From: Sphingomonas telluris
Lineage (GTDB): Bacteria; Pseudomonadota; Alphaproteobacteria; Sphingomonadales; Sphingomonadaceae
Assembly: GCF_022568775.1 (NCBI RefSeq)
Contig: NZ_JAKZHW010000001.1
Coordinates: forward strand, 620,001-684,000
Direction: 5' to 3'
Length of the DNA: 64,000 nucleotides
A program made the position numbers and the translations under genes. This document shows positions 55,385-64,000 of this stretch, piece after piece (the stretch's first letter is position 1; each line of letters starts with the position of its first letter). Under the pieces are notes generated by a model. The model worked only from the letters and a program-made list of their open reading frames with translations, was not told where the DNA came from and did no database searches.

Positions 55385-57386
55385 AGTTACAATCGACGGC
55401 ACTGAGATCGAGGTTCCGCAGGGCGCGACCGTCCTGCAGGCGTGCGAGCTCGGCGGAAAGGAAATCCCGCGGTTCTGCTATCACGAGCGGCTGTCGATCG
55501 CAGGCAACTGCCGCATGTGCCTTGTCGAGGTCGCTCCGGGACCGCCCAAGCCGCAGGCGAGCTGTGCGCTGCCTGCCGCCGACGGCCAGACGATCCGCAC
55601 CGACACGCCGATGGTGAAGAAGGCTCGCGAAGGGGTGATGGAGTTCCTGCTCATCAACCACCCGCTCGACTGCCCGATCTGCGACCAGGGCGGTGAGTGC
55701 GACCTTCAGGATCAGGCGATGGCCTATGGCCGCCCGTTCTCCCGCTTCGAAGAGAACAAGCGCGCCATCGACGACAAGTACATGGGTCCGGTCATCAAGA
55801 CCGCGATGACGCGCTGCATCCAGTGCACGCGGTGCATCCGCTTCTCGGAAGAAGTGGCCGGCGTTCCGGCGCTCGGCATGCTCTACCGGGGCGAGGACAG
55901 CCAGATTACGTCCTACCTCGAGCATGCGGTTGAGACGGAGATGGCGGGCAATCTCGCCGACGTCTGTCCGGTGGGTGCGCTGCTGCAGCGGCCGCAGAGC
56001 TTCGAGAGCCGTCCGTGGGAGCTTCGTCGCGTTCCCGGCATCGACGTGATGGACGCGGTGGGTTCGAACATCCGCTTCGACGTCCGCCAGCGCCAGGTCA
56101 TGCGCATCCTTCCGCGCGTCAACGACGACGTGAACGAGGAGTGGATCAGCGACAAGACGCGCCACCACGTGGACGCGCTGGTTCGGAACCGGCTCGATCG
56201 TCCATGGGTCCGTGAGAATGGCAAGCTCCGCGAGGCATCGTGGACCGAAGCGCTCGAGCTCTTCGCGGCCAAGTTGAAGAGCGCCGGCGCCAGTGTCGCA
56301 GCTGTCGCTGGCGATCTGCTCGATGCCGAGACGATGTATGCGGCGAAAAAGCTCCTCCAGGGGCAGGGCTCGTCGCTGATCGAGGGGCGGCAGACAGGCC
56401 TGACTTACGACGTCTCCAACCTGGCGGCTGTCAACTTCAACTCGACGATCGCCGGCATCGAGGACGCGGACGTCATGCTGCTGGTCGGATCGAACCCGCG
56501 CTGGGAAGCCCCGCTGCTCAACACCCGCCTGCGCAAGGCAGTTCGCAAGGGCGCGAAAGTGTTCGCGGTCGGTCCCGAGGCCGATCTCGGCATGCGCGTC
56601 ACCTGGCTCGGCAACGACCTGAGGATGCTCGGAAAACTTCCAAAGGACGTTGCACAAGCCTTTGCAAATGCTCAGCGACCAGCCGTTGTCGTTGGCGCGG
56701 GCGCGCTTGCTGCGAACGCGCTCGGCGCGGCGCTCGGCCTGGTGAACTCCCTGAACCTCGTCCGCGACGGCTGGAATGGCTTCAACGTCCTCCACACCAG
56801 CGCATCGCGCATGGCGGGACTTATTCTCGGATACGCGCAGACCGGCGGCATTGCCGATCTCGAGGCCGCGAAGCCGGAAGTCGTGCTCTTCCTCGGCGCC
56901 GACGAGATGGACCCGGCGCGCTTTGCTGGCAGCTTCAAAGTCTACATCGGGCACCATGGCGACAATGGCGCGCGGCAGGCGGACCTGGTTCTTCCGGGCG
57001 CGGCCTACGCCGAGAAGCATGGCATCTACGTCAACACGGAAGGCCGGGTTCAGCGCAGCGAACGCGCGGCTTTCGCTCCGGGCGAGGCTCGCGAGGACTG
57101 GACGATCTTCCGCGCCGTTTCCGACCTGCTCGGGTCACCGCTGCCGTTCGATCGCTTCGATCAGCTTCGCGCGAAGATGATCGAGGAATATCCGCAGCTT
57201 GGCGTTGCCGGCATCATTCCCCTGGAATGGTCGCCGCCAAAGCTTTCTACAAAGGCGGAGGGTGCGGTCGTCTACCCGGTCCGCGACTTCTACCTGACGA
57301 ACGCCATCACTCGAGCCAGCCCGACGATGCACCAGTGCTCGGCGGAGCTGATCCATGGCCGCGCCGTGCAGGAGGCCGCGGAGTGA
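55377..57386 (+). CDS. nuoG: NADH-quinone oxidoreductase subunit G
   Basis: 75-kDa subunit that carries clusters N1b, N4 and N5. The 669 residues begin with a ferredoxin-like domain ([28 protein letters not shown]), then the His/Cys motif [17 protein letters not shown] and the [14 protein letters not shown] cysteines, followed by a molybdopterin-oxidoreductase-like region. I see no CxxCxxxC set for an N7 cluster at about 225. ATG 55377 overlaps the preceding small gene. The stop overlaps the nuoH GTG. Confidence 0.95.
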   Translation: MPKVTIDGTEIEVPQGATVLQACELGGKEIPRFCYHERLSIAGNCRMCLVEVAPGPPKPQASCALPAADGQTIRTDTPMVKKAREGVMEFLLINHPLDCPICDQGGECDLQDQAMAYGRPFSRFEENKRAIDDKYMGPVIKTAMTRCIQCTRCIRFSEEVAGVPALGMLYRGEDSQITSYLEHAVETEMAGNLADVCPVGALLQRPQSFESRPWELRRVPGIDVMDAVGSNIRFDVRQRQVMRILPRVNDDVNEEWISDKTRHHVDALVRNRLDRPWVRENGKLREASWTEALELFAAKLKSAGASVAAVAGDLLDAETMYAAKKLLQGQGSSLIEGRQTGLTYDVSNLAAVNFNSTIAGIEDADVMLLVGSNPRWEAPLLNTRLRKAVRKGAKVFAVGPEADLGMRVTWLGNDLRMLGKLPKDVAQAFANAQRPAVVVGAGALAANALGAALGLVNSLNLVRDGWNGFNVLHTSASRMAGLILGYAQTGGIADLEAAKPEVVLFLGADEMDPARFAGSFKVYIGHHGDNGARQADLVLPGAAYAEKHGIYVNTEGRVQRSERAAFAPGEAREDWTIFRAVSDLLGSPLPFDRFDQLRAKMIEEYPQLGVAGIIPLEWSPPKLSTKAEGAVVYPVRDFYLTNAITRASPTMHQCSAELIHGRAVQEAAE

Positions 57387-58480
57387 GCGCATTCGGGCAC
57401 TTCTGGTGCGAGTTCTTTCATTCGCCGACCGGCGCCTTCATGTCGCAGGGCGTAAGCTACGAATGGGCATGGTTCTGGTCCATGCTCATCGGAGTGCTGA
57501 TCATTGCACTGCCACTCATGCTGGCGGTCGCGATGATCATCTATGCCGACCGCAAGATCTGGGCCGCGATCGCGCTCCGCCGCGGTCCGAACGTGGTCGG
57601 GCCCTGGGGCTTGCTGCAAAGCTTTGCGGACGGCCTGAAGGTCTTCCTCAAGGAAACCATCGTCCCGTCAGGCGCGAACCAGGGCCTCTTCCTGATCGCG
57701 CCGATCGTGACGTTCACGACCGCGCTGATCGTGTGGGCGGTGATCCCCTTCGACTACGGCGTGGTGCTCGCCAACATCAACGTGGGACTGCTCTACGTCC
57801 TCGCGGCCTCGTCGCTCGGCGTTTACGGCGTGATCGTCGCCGGATGGGCGTCGAACTCGAAATACCCCTTCTTCTCGGCGCTTCGGGCGGCCGCCCAGAT
57901 GGTGAGCTATGAGGTCTCGATCGGTTTCGTGCTGATCTGCGTCGTCCTCTATGCCAACAGCTTCAATCTGACCGACATCGTGATGGCGCAGAAGGGCCAC
58001 AAGCTGTTCGGCCTTCTGAACGGCTACGGGTTCAACCCGCTGCTGTTCCCGATGGCGATCGTCTTCCTGATCAGCTCGATGGCCGAGACGTTTCGCACGC
58101 CGTTCGACCTGGTCGAGGCGGAGAGCGAGCTCGTTGCCGGTCACCAGACCGAATACAGCTCGATGGCCTTCGCACTTTTCTGGCTTGGCGAGTACGGCAA
58201 TGTAATCCTGATGTGCGCGCTCAACGCCATCCTGTTCTGGGGTGGCTGGCTTCCGCCGGTGAACTGGGCACCCCTCTACTACATTCCGGGCATTCTCTGG
58301 CTGTTCGCCAAGATCTGCTTTTTCTTCTTCGTCTTCAGCTGGGTGAAGGCGACGGTGCCGAGGTACCGTTACGACCAGCTCATGCGGCTCGGCTGGAAGA
58401 TCTTCCTGCCGCTCAGCATCCTCTTCGTCGTCATCATCTCGGGCTGGCTCATGTTCTCCCGCTACGGAGGCGCGGCATGA
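57383..58480 (+). CDS. nuoH: NADH-quinone oxidoreductase subunit H
   Basis: Membrane subunit at the quinone entry site. The 365 residues form eight or nine helices with [57 protein letters not shown] and [13 protein letters not shown] take GTG 57383 (overlap with nuoG TGA); ATG 57440 is possible and would drop 19 hydrophilic residues. Confidence 0.94.
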   Translation: MSAFGHFWCEFFHSPTGAFMSQGVSYEWAWFWSMLIGVLIIALPLMLAVAMIIYADRKIWAAIALRRGPNVVGPWGLLQSFADGLKVFLKETIVPSGANQGLFLIAPIVTFTTALIVWAVIPFDYGVVLANINVGLLYVLAASSLGVYGVIVAGWASNSKYPFFSALRAAAQMVSYEVSIGFVLICVVLYANSFNLTDIVMAQKGHKLFGLLNGYGFNPLLFPMAIVFLISSMAETFRTPFDLVEAESELVAGHQTEYSSMAFALFWLGEYGNVILMCALNAILFWGGWLPPVNWAPLYYIPGILWLFAKICFFFFVFSWVKATVPRYRYDQLMRLGWKIFLPLSILFVVIISGWLMFSRYGGAA

Positions 58481-58959
58481 TTTCCCGCACCATCAAGGCT
58501 TTCACCCTCTGGGAGTTCGTGAAGGCGCACGCCTTGACGCTTAAGTATTTCTTCAAGCCCAAGGCGACGATCAACTACCCGTACGAGAAGGCGCCGCAGA
58601 GCCCACGGTTCCGCGGTGAGCATGCCCTGCGCCGCTATCCCAACGGCGAAGAGCGCTGTATCGCGTGCAAGTTGTGCGAGGCGATCTGCCCGGCGCTGGC
58701 GATCACGATCGAGGCGGAGCCGCGCGAGGACGGCAGCCGCCGCACCACCCGCTACGACATCGATATGGTGAAATGCATCTACTGCGGCCTGTGCCAGGAA
58801 GCCTGCCCGGTTGACGCCATTGTCGAGGGGCCCAACCTCGAGTTCGCGACCGAGACACGCGAGGAATTGCTCTACGACAAGGCGAAGCTGCTCGAGAACG
58901 GCGACCGCTGGGAGCGGGCGATTGCCGCCAATCTTGCCGCCGATGCCCCCTACAGATAA
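58477..58959 (+). CDS. nuoI: NADH-quinone oxidoreductase subunit I
   Basis: TYKY-like subunit with two [4Fe-4S] clusters. The 160 residues have both complete cysteine sets, [12 protein letters not shown] and [12 protein letters not shown], and the start [18 protein letters not shown] is an amphipathic membrane-contact helix. The ATG overlaps the nuoH stop. Confidence 0.97.
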   Translation: MISRTIKAFTLWEFVKAHALTLKYFFKPKATINYPYEKAPQSPRFRGEHALRRYPNGEERCIACKLCEAICPALAITIEAEPREDGSRRTTRYDIDMVKCIYCGLCQEACPVDAIVEGPNLEFATETREELLYDKAKLLENGDRWERAIAANLAADAPYR

Positions 58960-58983
58960 GCGCGCCGCAACAGGGTCCAGCAC

Positions 58984-59589
58984 TTGATCGCTCTCATTGC
59001 CTTTTACCTCTTCGCGACGGTCACCATCGCATCCGCGGTGGCGGTCATTTTCGCGCGCAACCCGGTGCACTCCGTGCTCTGGCTGATCCTGGCGTTCTTC
59101 AACGCTGCGGGCCTGATGCTGATCATCGGCGCCGAGTTCATCGCGATGCTTCTGGTCATCGTCTACGTCGGCGCCGTCGCAGTGCTGTTCCTGTTCGTCG
59201 TCATGATGCTGGACATCGATTTTGCGGAGCTGCGGTCCGGCTTCACCAAGAACCTGCCGTTCGGGATCATACTCGCCGTCGTACTCCTGCTCGAGATCAT
59301 CATCGCGGGGAGCGCGTGGCGGGCTGGTCCTGCAATGAGCGGCGCCGTCGCGCATGAGGCGACGCAGCCGAATATCGTCGGCCTTGGCCAGGTGCTCTAC
59401 AGCCGCTTCCTGTTCCCGTTCGAAATTGCGGGGCTGATCCTGCTGGTGGCGATGATCGGTGCGATCGTACTGACTCACCGTAGCCGCGGCGACGTCCGTG
59501 GACAGAAGGTCTGGCGTCAGGTCGACCGCCGGCCGGAAGACGCCGTTAGACTTGAGAACCCGGAGGTAGGGGAGGGCATGTCCCTGTGA
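58984..59589 (+). CDS. nuoJ: NADH-quinone oxidoreductase subunit J
   Basis: Membrane subunit with five helices. The 201 residues include [19 protein letters not shown] and the conserved [20 protein letters not shown]. The start is TTG 58984, 24 bases after nuoI, the largest gap inside the nuo operon. The C-terminus overlaps nuoK. Confidence 0.94.
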   Translation: MIALIAFYLFATVTIASAVAVIFARNPVHSVLWLILAFFNAAGLMLIIGAEFIAMLLVIVYVGAVAVLFLFVVMMLDIDFAELRSGFTKNLPFGIILAVVLLLEIIIAGSAWRAGPAMSGAVAHEATQPNIVGLGQVLYSRFLFPFEIAGLILLVAMIGAIVLTHRSRGDVRGQKVWRQVDRRPEDAVRLENPEVGEGMSL

Positions 59590-59891
59590 TCACGCTTGCC
59601 CACTACCTGACCGTCGCGGCGATCCTGTTCGTGCTCGGCGTGCTCGGGATCTTCCTCAATCGCCGCAACGTCATCCTCATCCTGATGGCGATCGAGCTCA
59701 TCCTGCTCGCGGTGAACATCAATCTCGTGGCCTTTTCGGCCTTCCTCGGCGATCTCGTCGGCCAGGTGATGGCGATGTTCGTCCTGACCGTCGCCGCCGC
59801 TGAAGCGGCTATTGGCCTCGCCATTCTCGTCATCTTCTTCCGTCGCCGCGGCTCGATCGCGGTCGACGACGTCAACCGGATGCACGGCTGA
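59586..59891 (+). CDS. nuoK: NADH-quinone oxidoreductase subunit K
   Basis: A 101-residue, three-helix Mrp-like subunit of the proton channel region. The expected buried glutamates lie in [20 protein letters not shown] and [14 protein letters not shown]. The start is GTG overlapping the nuoJ stop (GTGA). It ends on the first base of nuoL. Confidence 0.96.
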   Translation: MITLAHYLTVAAILFVLGVLGIFLNRRNVILILMAIELILLAVNINLVAFSAFLGDLVGQVMAMFVLTVAAAEAAIGLAILVIFFRRRGSIAVDDVNRMHG

Positions 59892-61930
59892 TGCACCCCG
59901 TACTCTTCATCGTTTTCCTGCCGCTGCTGGCCGCGATCATCGCCGGCCTGTTTGGCCGCTGGATCGGCAAGACGCCGGCCAAGGTCGTGACAACGGGGTC
60001 GCTGTTCGTCGGCGCCGCTCTCAGCTGGCCGGTCTTCTTTGGCTATCTGAGCGGTGGATCGCAGGAGGCGGTGGTCCCGGTCCTGTCGTGGATCAACTCG
60101 GGCGCCCTTCAGGTCGCCTGGGAGCTTCGCGTCGATACGCTAACGGCGGTGATGCTGGTGGTGGTGACGACGGTCTCGTCGCTCGTTCACCTCTACAGCT
60201 GGGGCTATATGGCGGAGGACCCGGGCCAACCTCGCTTCTTCGCCTATCTGTCGCTGTTCAGCTTCGCGATGCTGATGCTCGTCACCGCGAACAACCTCGT
60301 CCAGATGTTCTTCGGCTGGGAAGGTGTCGGCCTCGCGTCCTACCTTCTCATCGGCTTCTGGTACCACAAGCCGTCCGCCAATGCGGCGGCGCTGAAGGCC
60401 TTCGTCGTCAACCGCGTTGGCGACTTCGGCTTCTCGCTCGGCATCTTCGGCACCTTCTGGGTCTTCGGCACGCTGTCGATCCCTGCAGTGCTCGCGGCGG
60501 CACCCTCGATGGCGGGTTCGACGATCGGCTTCGCCGGCATGCACGTCGACACGATGACTTTGCTCTGCCTGCTGCTGTTCGTCGGCGCTTGCGGCAAGTC
60601 GGCCCAGCTCGGCCTGCACACCTGGCTCCCCGACGCAATGGAGGGCCCGACGCCGGTTAGCGCCTTGATCCACGCGGCGACCATGGTGACTGCGGGCGTG
60701 TTCATGGTCTGCCGCCTGTCGCCGATGTTTGAGCAAAGCCACACGGCCATGATGGTCGTGACCTTCGTCGGCGCGGCAACCGCTTTCTTCGCGGCGACGG
60801 TCGGTACGTCGCAGAACGACATCAAGCGTGTCATTGCCTATTCGACCTGCTCGCAGCTTGGCTACATGTTCTTCGCGGCAGGCGTCGGCGCCTATGGCGC
60901 GGCCATGTTCCACCTCTTCACGCACGCCTTCTTCAAGGCGCTGCTGTTCCTGGGCGCGGGCTCGGTCATCCATGCCATGCACCACGAGCAGGACATGCGG
61001 TTTTACGGGGGCCTGCGGAAGGAAATCCCGGTCACCTTCTGGGTGATGTTGATCGGAACGCTCGCTATCACTGGCGTTGGCATTCTTGGTGTCGGTTTCG
61101 CGGGTTACCACTCGAAGGACGCGATCCTCGAAAGCGCCTTTGCGAGCGGCACGACGCACGGCATCATCGCTTTTTGGCTCGGTGCCTTCGCGGCTCTCTT
61201 GACCAGCTTCTACTCTTGGCGGCTCATGTTCCTGACATTCTGGGGGAAGCCGCGCTGGGGCGCCTCGGAGCATATCCAACACGCGGTCCACAGCGATCAC
61301 GAAGATCATCCGGACGATGAGCATGGCGACAGCTCGCACGACAGCGGCATGCCGCCGGAAGGCACGGGCGGATACCATCCGCACGAGAGTCCCCTTTCGA
61401 TGCTCGTGCCGATCTGCCTGCTGGCGATTGGCGCCATCGGCGCCGGCTTCGCCTTCTCCCACTACTTCCTGAGCTCGGCCGAGTTCTGGAACGGCAGCAT
61501 CGCGTTCAACGAACATCTGGCGCACGCGATGCACGAGGTGCCGGTGTGGGTGAAACATACGGCGACGGTCGTGATGCTGATCGGCCTCGCGATCGCGTAC
61601 AACAATTACATCCGCAATCCTGGAGCGGCCGATGCCTTCGTCCGTCAGTTCCCGGGCATCCACGCCTTCGTGAAGAACAAGTGGTACTTCGACGAACTGT
61701 ACGACTTCCTGTTCGTGCGACCCTCGCTGTGGCTCGGCCGCCTGTTCTGGAAGGGCGGTGACGAGGGAACGATCGACCGCTTCGGCCCGCACGGCGCGGC
61801 CTATGCGGTCAGCGTCGGCAATCGGATCACGGCCCGCCTGCAGTCCGGGTATCTCTATTCTTACGCGCTCGTGATGCTGCTTGGCCTGATCGGCGCGGCC
61901 ACCTGGGCAATTTGGTGGGCGCAGAAGTGA
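59891..61930 (+). CDS. nuoL: NADH-quinone oxidoreductase subunit L
   Basis: Distal antiporter-like proton pump subunit. The 679 residues give about 16 helices plus the long lateral helix near the C-terminus. Marks are [44 protein letters not shown], and [26 protein letters not shown], quoted in part. A His/Asp-rich loop ([19 protein letters not shown]) at about 470-490 could bind metal. Starts and stops overlap nuoK and nuoM. Confidence 0.96.
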   Translation: MHPVLFIVFLPLLAAIIAGLFGRWIGKTPAKVVTTGSLFVGAALSWPVFFGYLSGGSQEAVVPVLSWINSGALQVAWELRVDTLTAVMLVVVTTVSSLVHLYSWGYMAEDPGQPRFFAYLSLFSFAMLMLVTANNLVQMFFGWEGVGLASYLLIGFWYHKPSANAAALKAFVVNRVGDFGFSLGIFGTFWVFGTLSIPAVLAAAPSMAGSTIGFAGMHVDTMTLLCLLLFVGACGKSAQLGLHTWLPDAMEGPTPVSALIHAATMVTAGVFMVCRLSPMFEQSHTAMMVVTFVGAATAFFAATVGTSQNDIKRVIAYSTCSQLGYMFFAAGVGAYGAAMFHLFTHAFFKALLFLGAGSVIHAMHHEQDMRFYGGLRKEIPVTFWVMLIGTLAITGVGILGVGFAGYHSKDAILESAFASGTTHGIIAFWLGAFAALLTSFYSWRLMFLTFWGKPRWGASEHIQHAVHSDHEDHPDDEHGDSSHDSGMPPEGTGGYHPHESPLSMLVPICLLAIGAIGAGFAFSHYFLSSAEFWNGSIAFNEHLAHAMHEVPVWVKHTATVVMLIGLAIAYNNYIRNPGAADAFVRQFPGIHAFVKNKWYFDELYDFLFVRPSLWLGRLFWKGGDEGTIDRFGPHGAAYAVSVGNRITARLQSGYLYSYALVMLLGLIGAATWAIWWAQK

Positions 61931-63459
61931 CCGATTTGCCCTTGTTGACCATCCTTATCGCCCTCCCGCTGCTCGCGGGCCTCGCGTGCCTGTTCGTGAA
62001 TGCGAACGGCGCGCGCTGGATCGCGCTGATCGCGACCCTCGCTGACCTGGCGATCGGCTGTTACCTGTGGGCGGCATTCGATCCGAACGGCGCGCAGTGG
62101 CAGTTCGTCGAGAACTTGCCGCTCGGGGGCGGAATTTCGTGGGCGCTGGGGATCGACGGCATCGCGCTCGTTCTGATCATGCTCTCGGTGTTCCTGATGC
62201 CGATCTGCATCGGCGCGAGCTGGCAGGCGATCACCAAGCGTGTTCCAGAGTACATGGCTGCCTTCCTGCTGATGGAAGCGCTGATGCTCGGCGTGTTCGC
62301 CGCGCAGGACCTGTTCCTTTTCTACGTCTTCTTCGAAGGCGGCCTGATCCCGATGTACCTGATCATCGGCATCTGGGGCGGCGCCGAGCGCATCAAGGCG
62401 AGCTACAAGTTCTTCCTCTATACGCTGTTCGGCTCGGTCCTGATGCTGATCGCCATGATCTACATGGTGGTCGACGCCGGCACGACCTCGATCCCGGCAC
62501 TGATGGCCCACGACTTCCCCGTGGATGTGCAGAAGTGGCTATGGATAGCCTTCTTCGCCAGCTTCGCCGTGAAGATGCCCATGTGGCCGGTCCACACCTG
62601 GCTGCCCGACGCTCACGTGCAGGCGCCGACGGCAGGCTCGGTCATCCTGGCCGGCGTGCTCCTGAAGATGGGTGGCTACGGCTTCATCCGTTTCTCGCTG
62701 CCGATGTTCCCCGAAGGATCGGCTTTCTTCGTACCGTTCGTGTTCGTTCTGTCCGGCATCGCCGTGGTTTACACCAGCCTCGTCGCGCTGGTTCAGACCG
62801 ACATGAAGAAGCTGATCGCTTATTCGTCGGTCGCGCACATGGCGTTCGTCACCTTCGGCCTGTTCGCCTTCAACCGGCAGGGCATCGAGGGCGCGATGAT
62901 GGTGATGCTCGGACACGGTCTGGTGTCGGGCGCGCTCTTCCTCTGCGTCGGCGTGATCTACGACCGCATGCACACCCGCGAGATTGCCAAGTACGGCGGG
63001 CTGTCTAACAACATGCCCGGCTATGCCCTGCTGTTCATGGTCTTCACCATGGCGAGCGTCGGGCTTCCCGGCACGAGCAACTTCGTCGGCGAGTTCCTGA
63101 GCCTGCTCGGAACGTACAAGGTGTCGAGCTGGGCCGCGATCGTCGCTACGACGGGCATCATCCTTGGCGCAGCATATATGCTGTGGCTCTACTGGCGCAT
63201 CGCGTTTGGTGTCGCTCGGACAGAGGAGGCGGCGACGATGGTCGATCTCTCCGCCCGCGAGTGGTGGCTGCTCGCCCCGATCGCCGCTGGCGTCTTTTGG
63301 ATGGGCATCTATCCGGAAAGCTTCATCCGTCCGTTCCGCAACGACGTCGGCCGCCTGCTCGAGCGGGTGGAGCGCGCGACGCCGCCGGGTGACATGCAAC
63401 TCACGCCGGGCAAGCCGCGGCCGCATGCGGCTCATGCGGCGCCCGAGGCAGCACACTAA
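61927..63459 (+). CDS. nuoM: NADH-quinone oxidoreductase subunit M
   Basis: Second antiporter-like proton pump subunit. The 510 residues include [17 protein letters not shown] with the key glutamate, [20 protein letters not shown], and [17 protein letters not shown]. The GTG start at 61927 overlaps the nuoL stop; a start at 61912 would lie inside nuoL. The short Ala/His/Pro tail ends one base into nuoN. Confidence 0.96.
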   Translation: MTDLPLLTILIALPLLAGLACLFVNANGARWIALIATLADLAIGCYLWAAFDPNGAQWQFVENLPLGGGISWALGIDGIALVLIMLSVFLMPICIGASWQAITKRVPEYMAAFLLMEALMLGVFAAQDLFLFYVFFEGGLIPMYLIIGIWGGAERIKASYKFFLYTLFGSVLMLIAMIYMVVDAGTTSIPALMAHDFPVDVQKWLWIAFFASFAVKMPMWPVHTWLPDAHVQAPTAGSVILAGVLLKMGGYGFIRFSLPMFPEGSAFFVPFVFVLSGIAVVYTSLVALVQTDMKKLIAYSSVAHMAFVTFGLFAFNRQGIEGAMMVMLGHGLVSGALFLCVGVIYDRMHTREIAKYGGLSNNMPGYALLFMVFTMASVGLPGTSNFVGEFLSLLGTYKVSSWAAIVATTGIILGAAYMLWLYWRIAFGVARTEEAATMVDLSAREWWLLAPIAAGVFWMGIYPESFIRPFRNDVGRLLERVERATPPGDMQLTPGKPRPHAAHAAPEAAH

Positions 63460-64000
63460 TGAACCAGTTCGCACCCATCTTGCCTGAGCTGATCCTGACG
63501 GTCGGCGGCATCGTCCTGATGATGGTCGCCGCGTTCGGCGGGCGTCGCAGCGGCGGCCTGACCGCCTGGGCCGCCGTCACTTTGTTGATCGCCGCCACCT
63601 TCGCGCTGAACGGGGCACCCTCGAACGCGGGTGGGATCTTCGGTGGGCTGCTTACAGCCGACCTCTTCGGCGCGTTCGGCAAGGCCATCGTCTTTCTAGC
63701 ATCTGCGGTCGCGATCATCGCCGCTCACGGCTGGTTCGAGCGCGATACGGAGCACGGCCCCGAATATTCCGTGCTCGTGCTGTTCAGCGCACTAGGTGGA
63801 GCGGTCATGGTCTCCGCGACCAGCCTTATGACCCTCTACGTCGGTCTCGAGCTGCAGAGCCTGGCGGCGTACGTTCTCGCTTCCTATCGCCGCACCGACG
63901 ACCGCTCCGCTGAGGCCGGCCTAAAATATTTCGTGCTTGGCGCGCTGGCGAGCGGCATCCTGCTCTATGGCATCTCGCTGCTCTACGGCTTCACCGGCAC
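63459..64000 (+). CDS. nuoN: NADH-quinone oxidoreductase subunit N (cut by window end)
   Basis: The first about 180 residues of NuoN, the third antiporter-like subunit. It starts [18 protein letters not shown] and continues with LMTLYVGLELQSLAAYVLAS, RRTDDRSAEAGLKYFVLGAL and ASGILLYGISLLYGFTG, which match the family. The ATG overlaps the nuoM stop (TAATG). The gene runs past position 64000, so its end is not seen. Confidence 0.94.
   Translation, partial: MNQFAPILPELILTVGGIVLMMVAAFGGRRSGGLTAWAAVTLLIAATFALNGAPSNAGGIFGGLLTADLFGAFGKAIVFLASAVAIIAAHGWFERDTEHGPEYSVLVLFSALGGAVMVSATSLMTLYVGLELQSLAAYVLASYRRTDDRSAEAGLKYFVLGALASGILLYGISLLYGFTG

Noticed and set aside
55326..57020. 564-residue open frame antisense to nuoG
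   Set aside because: Same reasoning; it has no domain, and the nuoG motifs are intact on the plus strand.
60140..61792. 550-residue open frame antisense to nuoL
   Set aside because: Arg/His/Glu-rich composition typical of an antisense shadow in GC-rich coding DNA; nuoL on the other strand is unmistakable.

Overview
The window is a GC-rich stretch of bacterial chromosome, very probably from a sphingomonad (Alphaproteobacteria, Sphingomonadales). The evidence is a 5-aminolevulinate synthase (C4 haem pathway), the rpsT-dnaA and secB//Tim44-mltA-smr gene orders, mutM//ubiE-ubiB-coaC-coaB-dut, an alphaproteobacterial nuo operon, an EcfG-type general-stress promoter, and the palindromic AATGTCCGCTTT-type intergenic repeats I associate with sphingomonads. 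Almost everything is core genome. I see no prophage, IS element, CRISPR array or rRNA.

Layout. 1-1604: a gene-poor edge with a small secreted protein, an orphan histidine-kinase dimerisation fragment and four copies of a short repeat. 1605-9783: a membrane sensor-like protein, hemA and murI (minus strand), then plsY-dprA-topA (plus). 9780-15600: minus-strand blocks coaC-coaB-dut-moeB, a stress-type low-complexity protein with its own EcfG-like promoter, and ubiE-ubiB. 15647-18916: mutM, rpsT, dnaA and a 50-residue basic protein. 18977-22879: a DUF4136 lipoprotein, trpS, murJ and secB (minus). 23067-27210: Tim44-like protein, mltA, smr and a GGDEF/EAL protein. 27207-32540: dapE, a cupin, a GST, and the rpmH-rnpA-yidD-yidC-engB operon (minus). 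32634-38734: a PGPGW-type protein, comM, tRNA-Leu(CAA), an AI-2E-type transporter, tRNA-Asp(GTC), a SleB-like hydrolase, DUF2842, fau, a 6S RNA candidate, zapA and a small coiled-coil protein. 38847-44646: a central-carbon operon tkt-gap-pgk-fda-thiE. 44808-49871: an outer-membrane barrel with a polyproline tail, DUF72, an L,D-transpeptidase, an M23 peptidase, efp and suhB. 49965-64000: nuoA to nuoN (nuoN cut by the window end).

Functional themes. The window combines replication initiation and topology (dnaA, topA, dprA, comM), envelope synthesis and remodelling (murI, murJ, mltA, L,D-transpeptidase, M23, SleB, yidC), ubiquinone synthesis (ubiE, ubiB) with the complex I that uses it, CoA synthesis, and lower-glycolysis/pentose phosphate enzymes. 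Many genes are translationally coupled by ATGA/GTGA overlaps, and three convergent pairs overlap in their stop codons.

Most notable: rpmH lies wholly inside an open rnpA frame that has no usual start codon after rpmH; two tiny membrane proteins are coupled into the nuo operon; coaBC is split into two overlapping genes; three tandem hairpins lie in the dnaA leader; and a kinase DHp fragment with H-N in place of H-D stands alone in the repeat-bearing edge. I found no clearly novel multi-gene system. The nuo small proteins are the best candidate for something undescribed.
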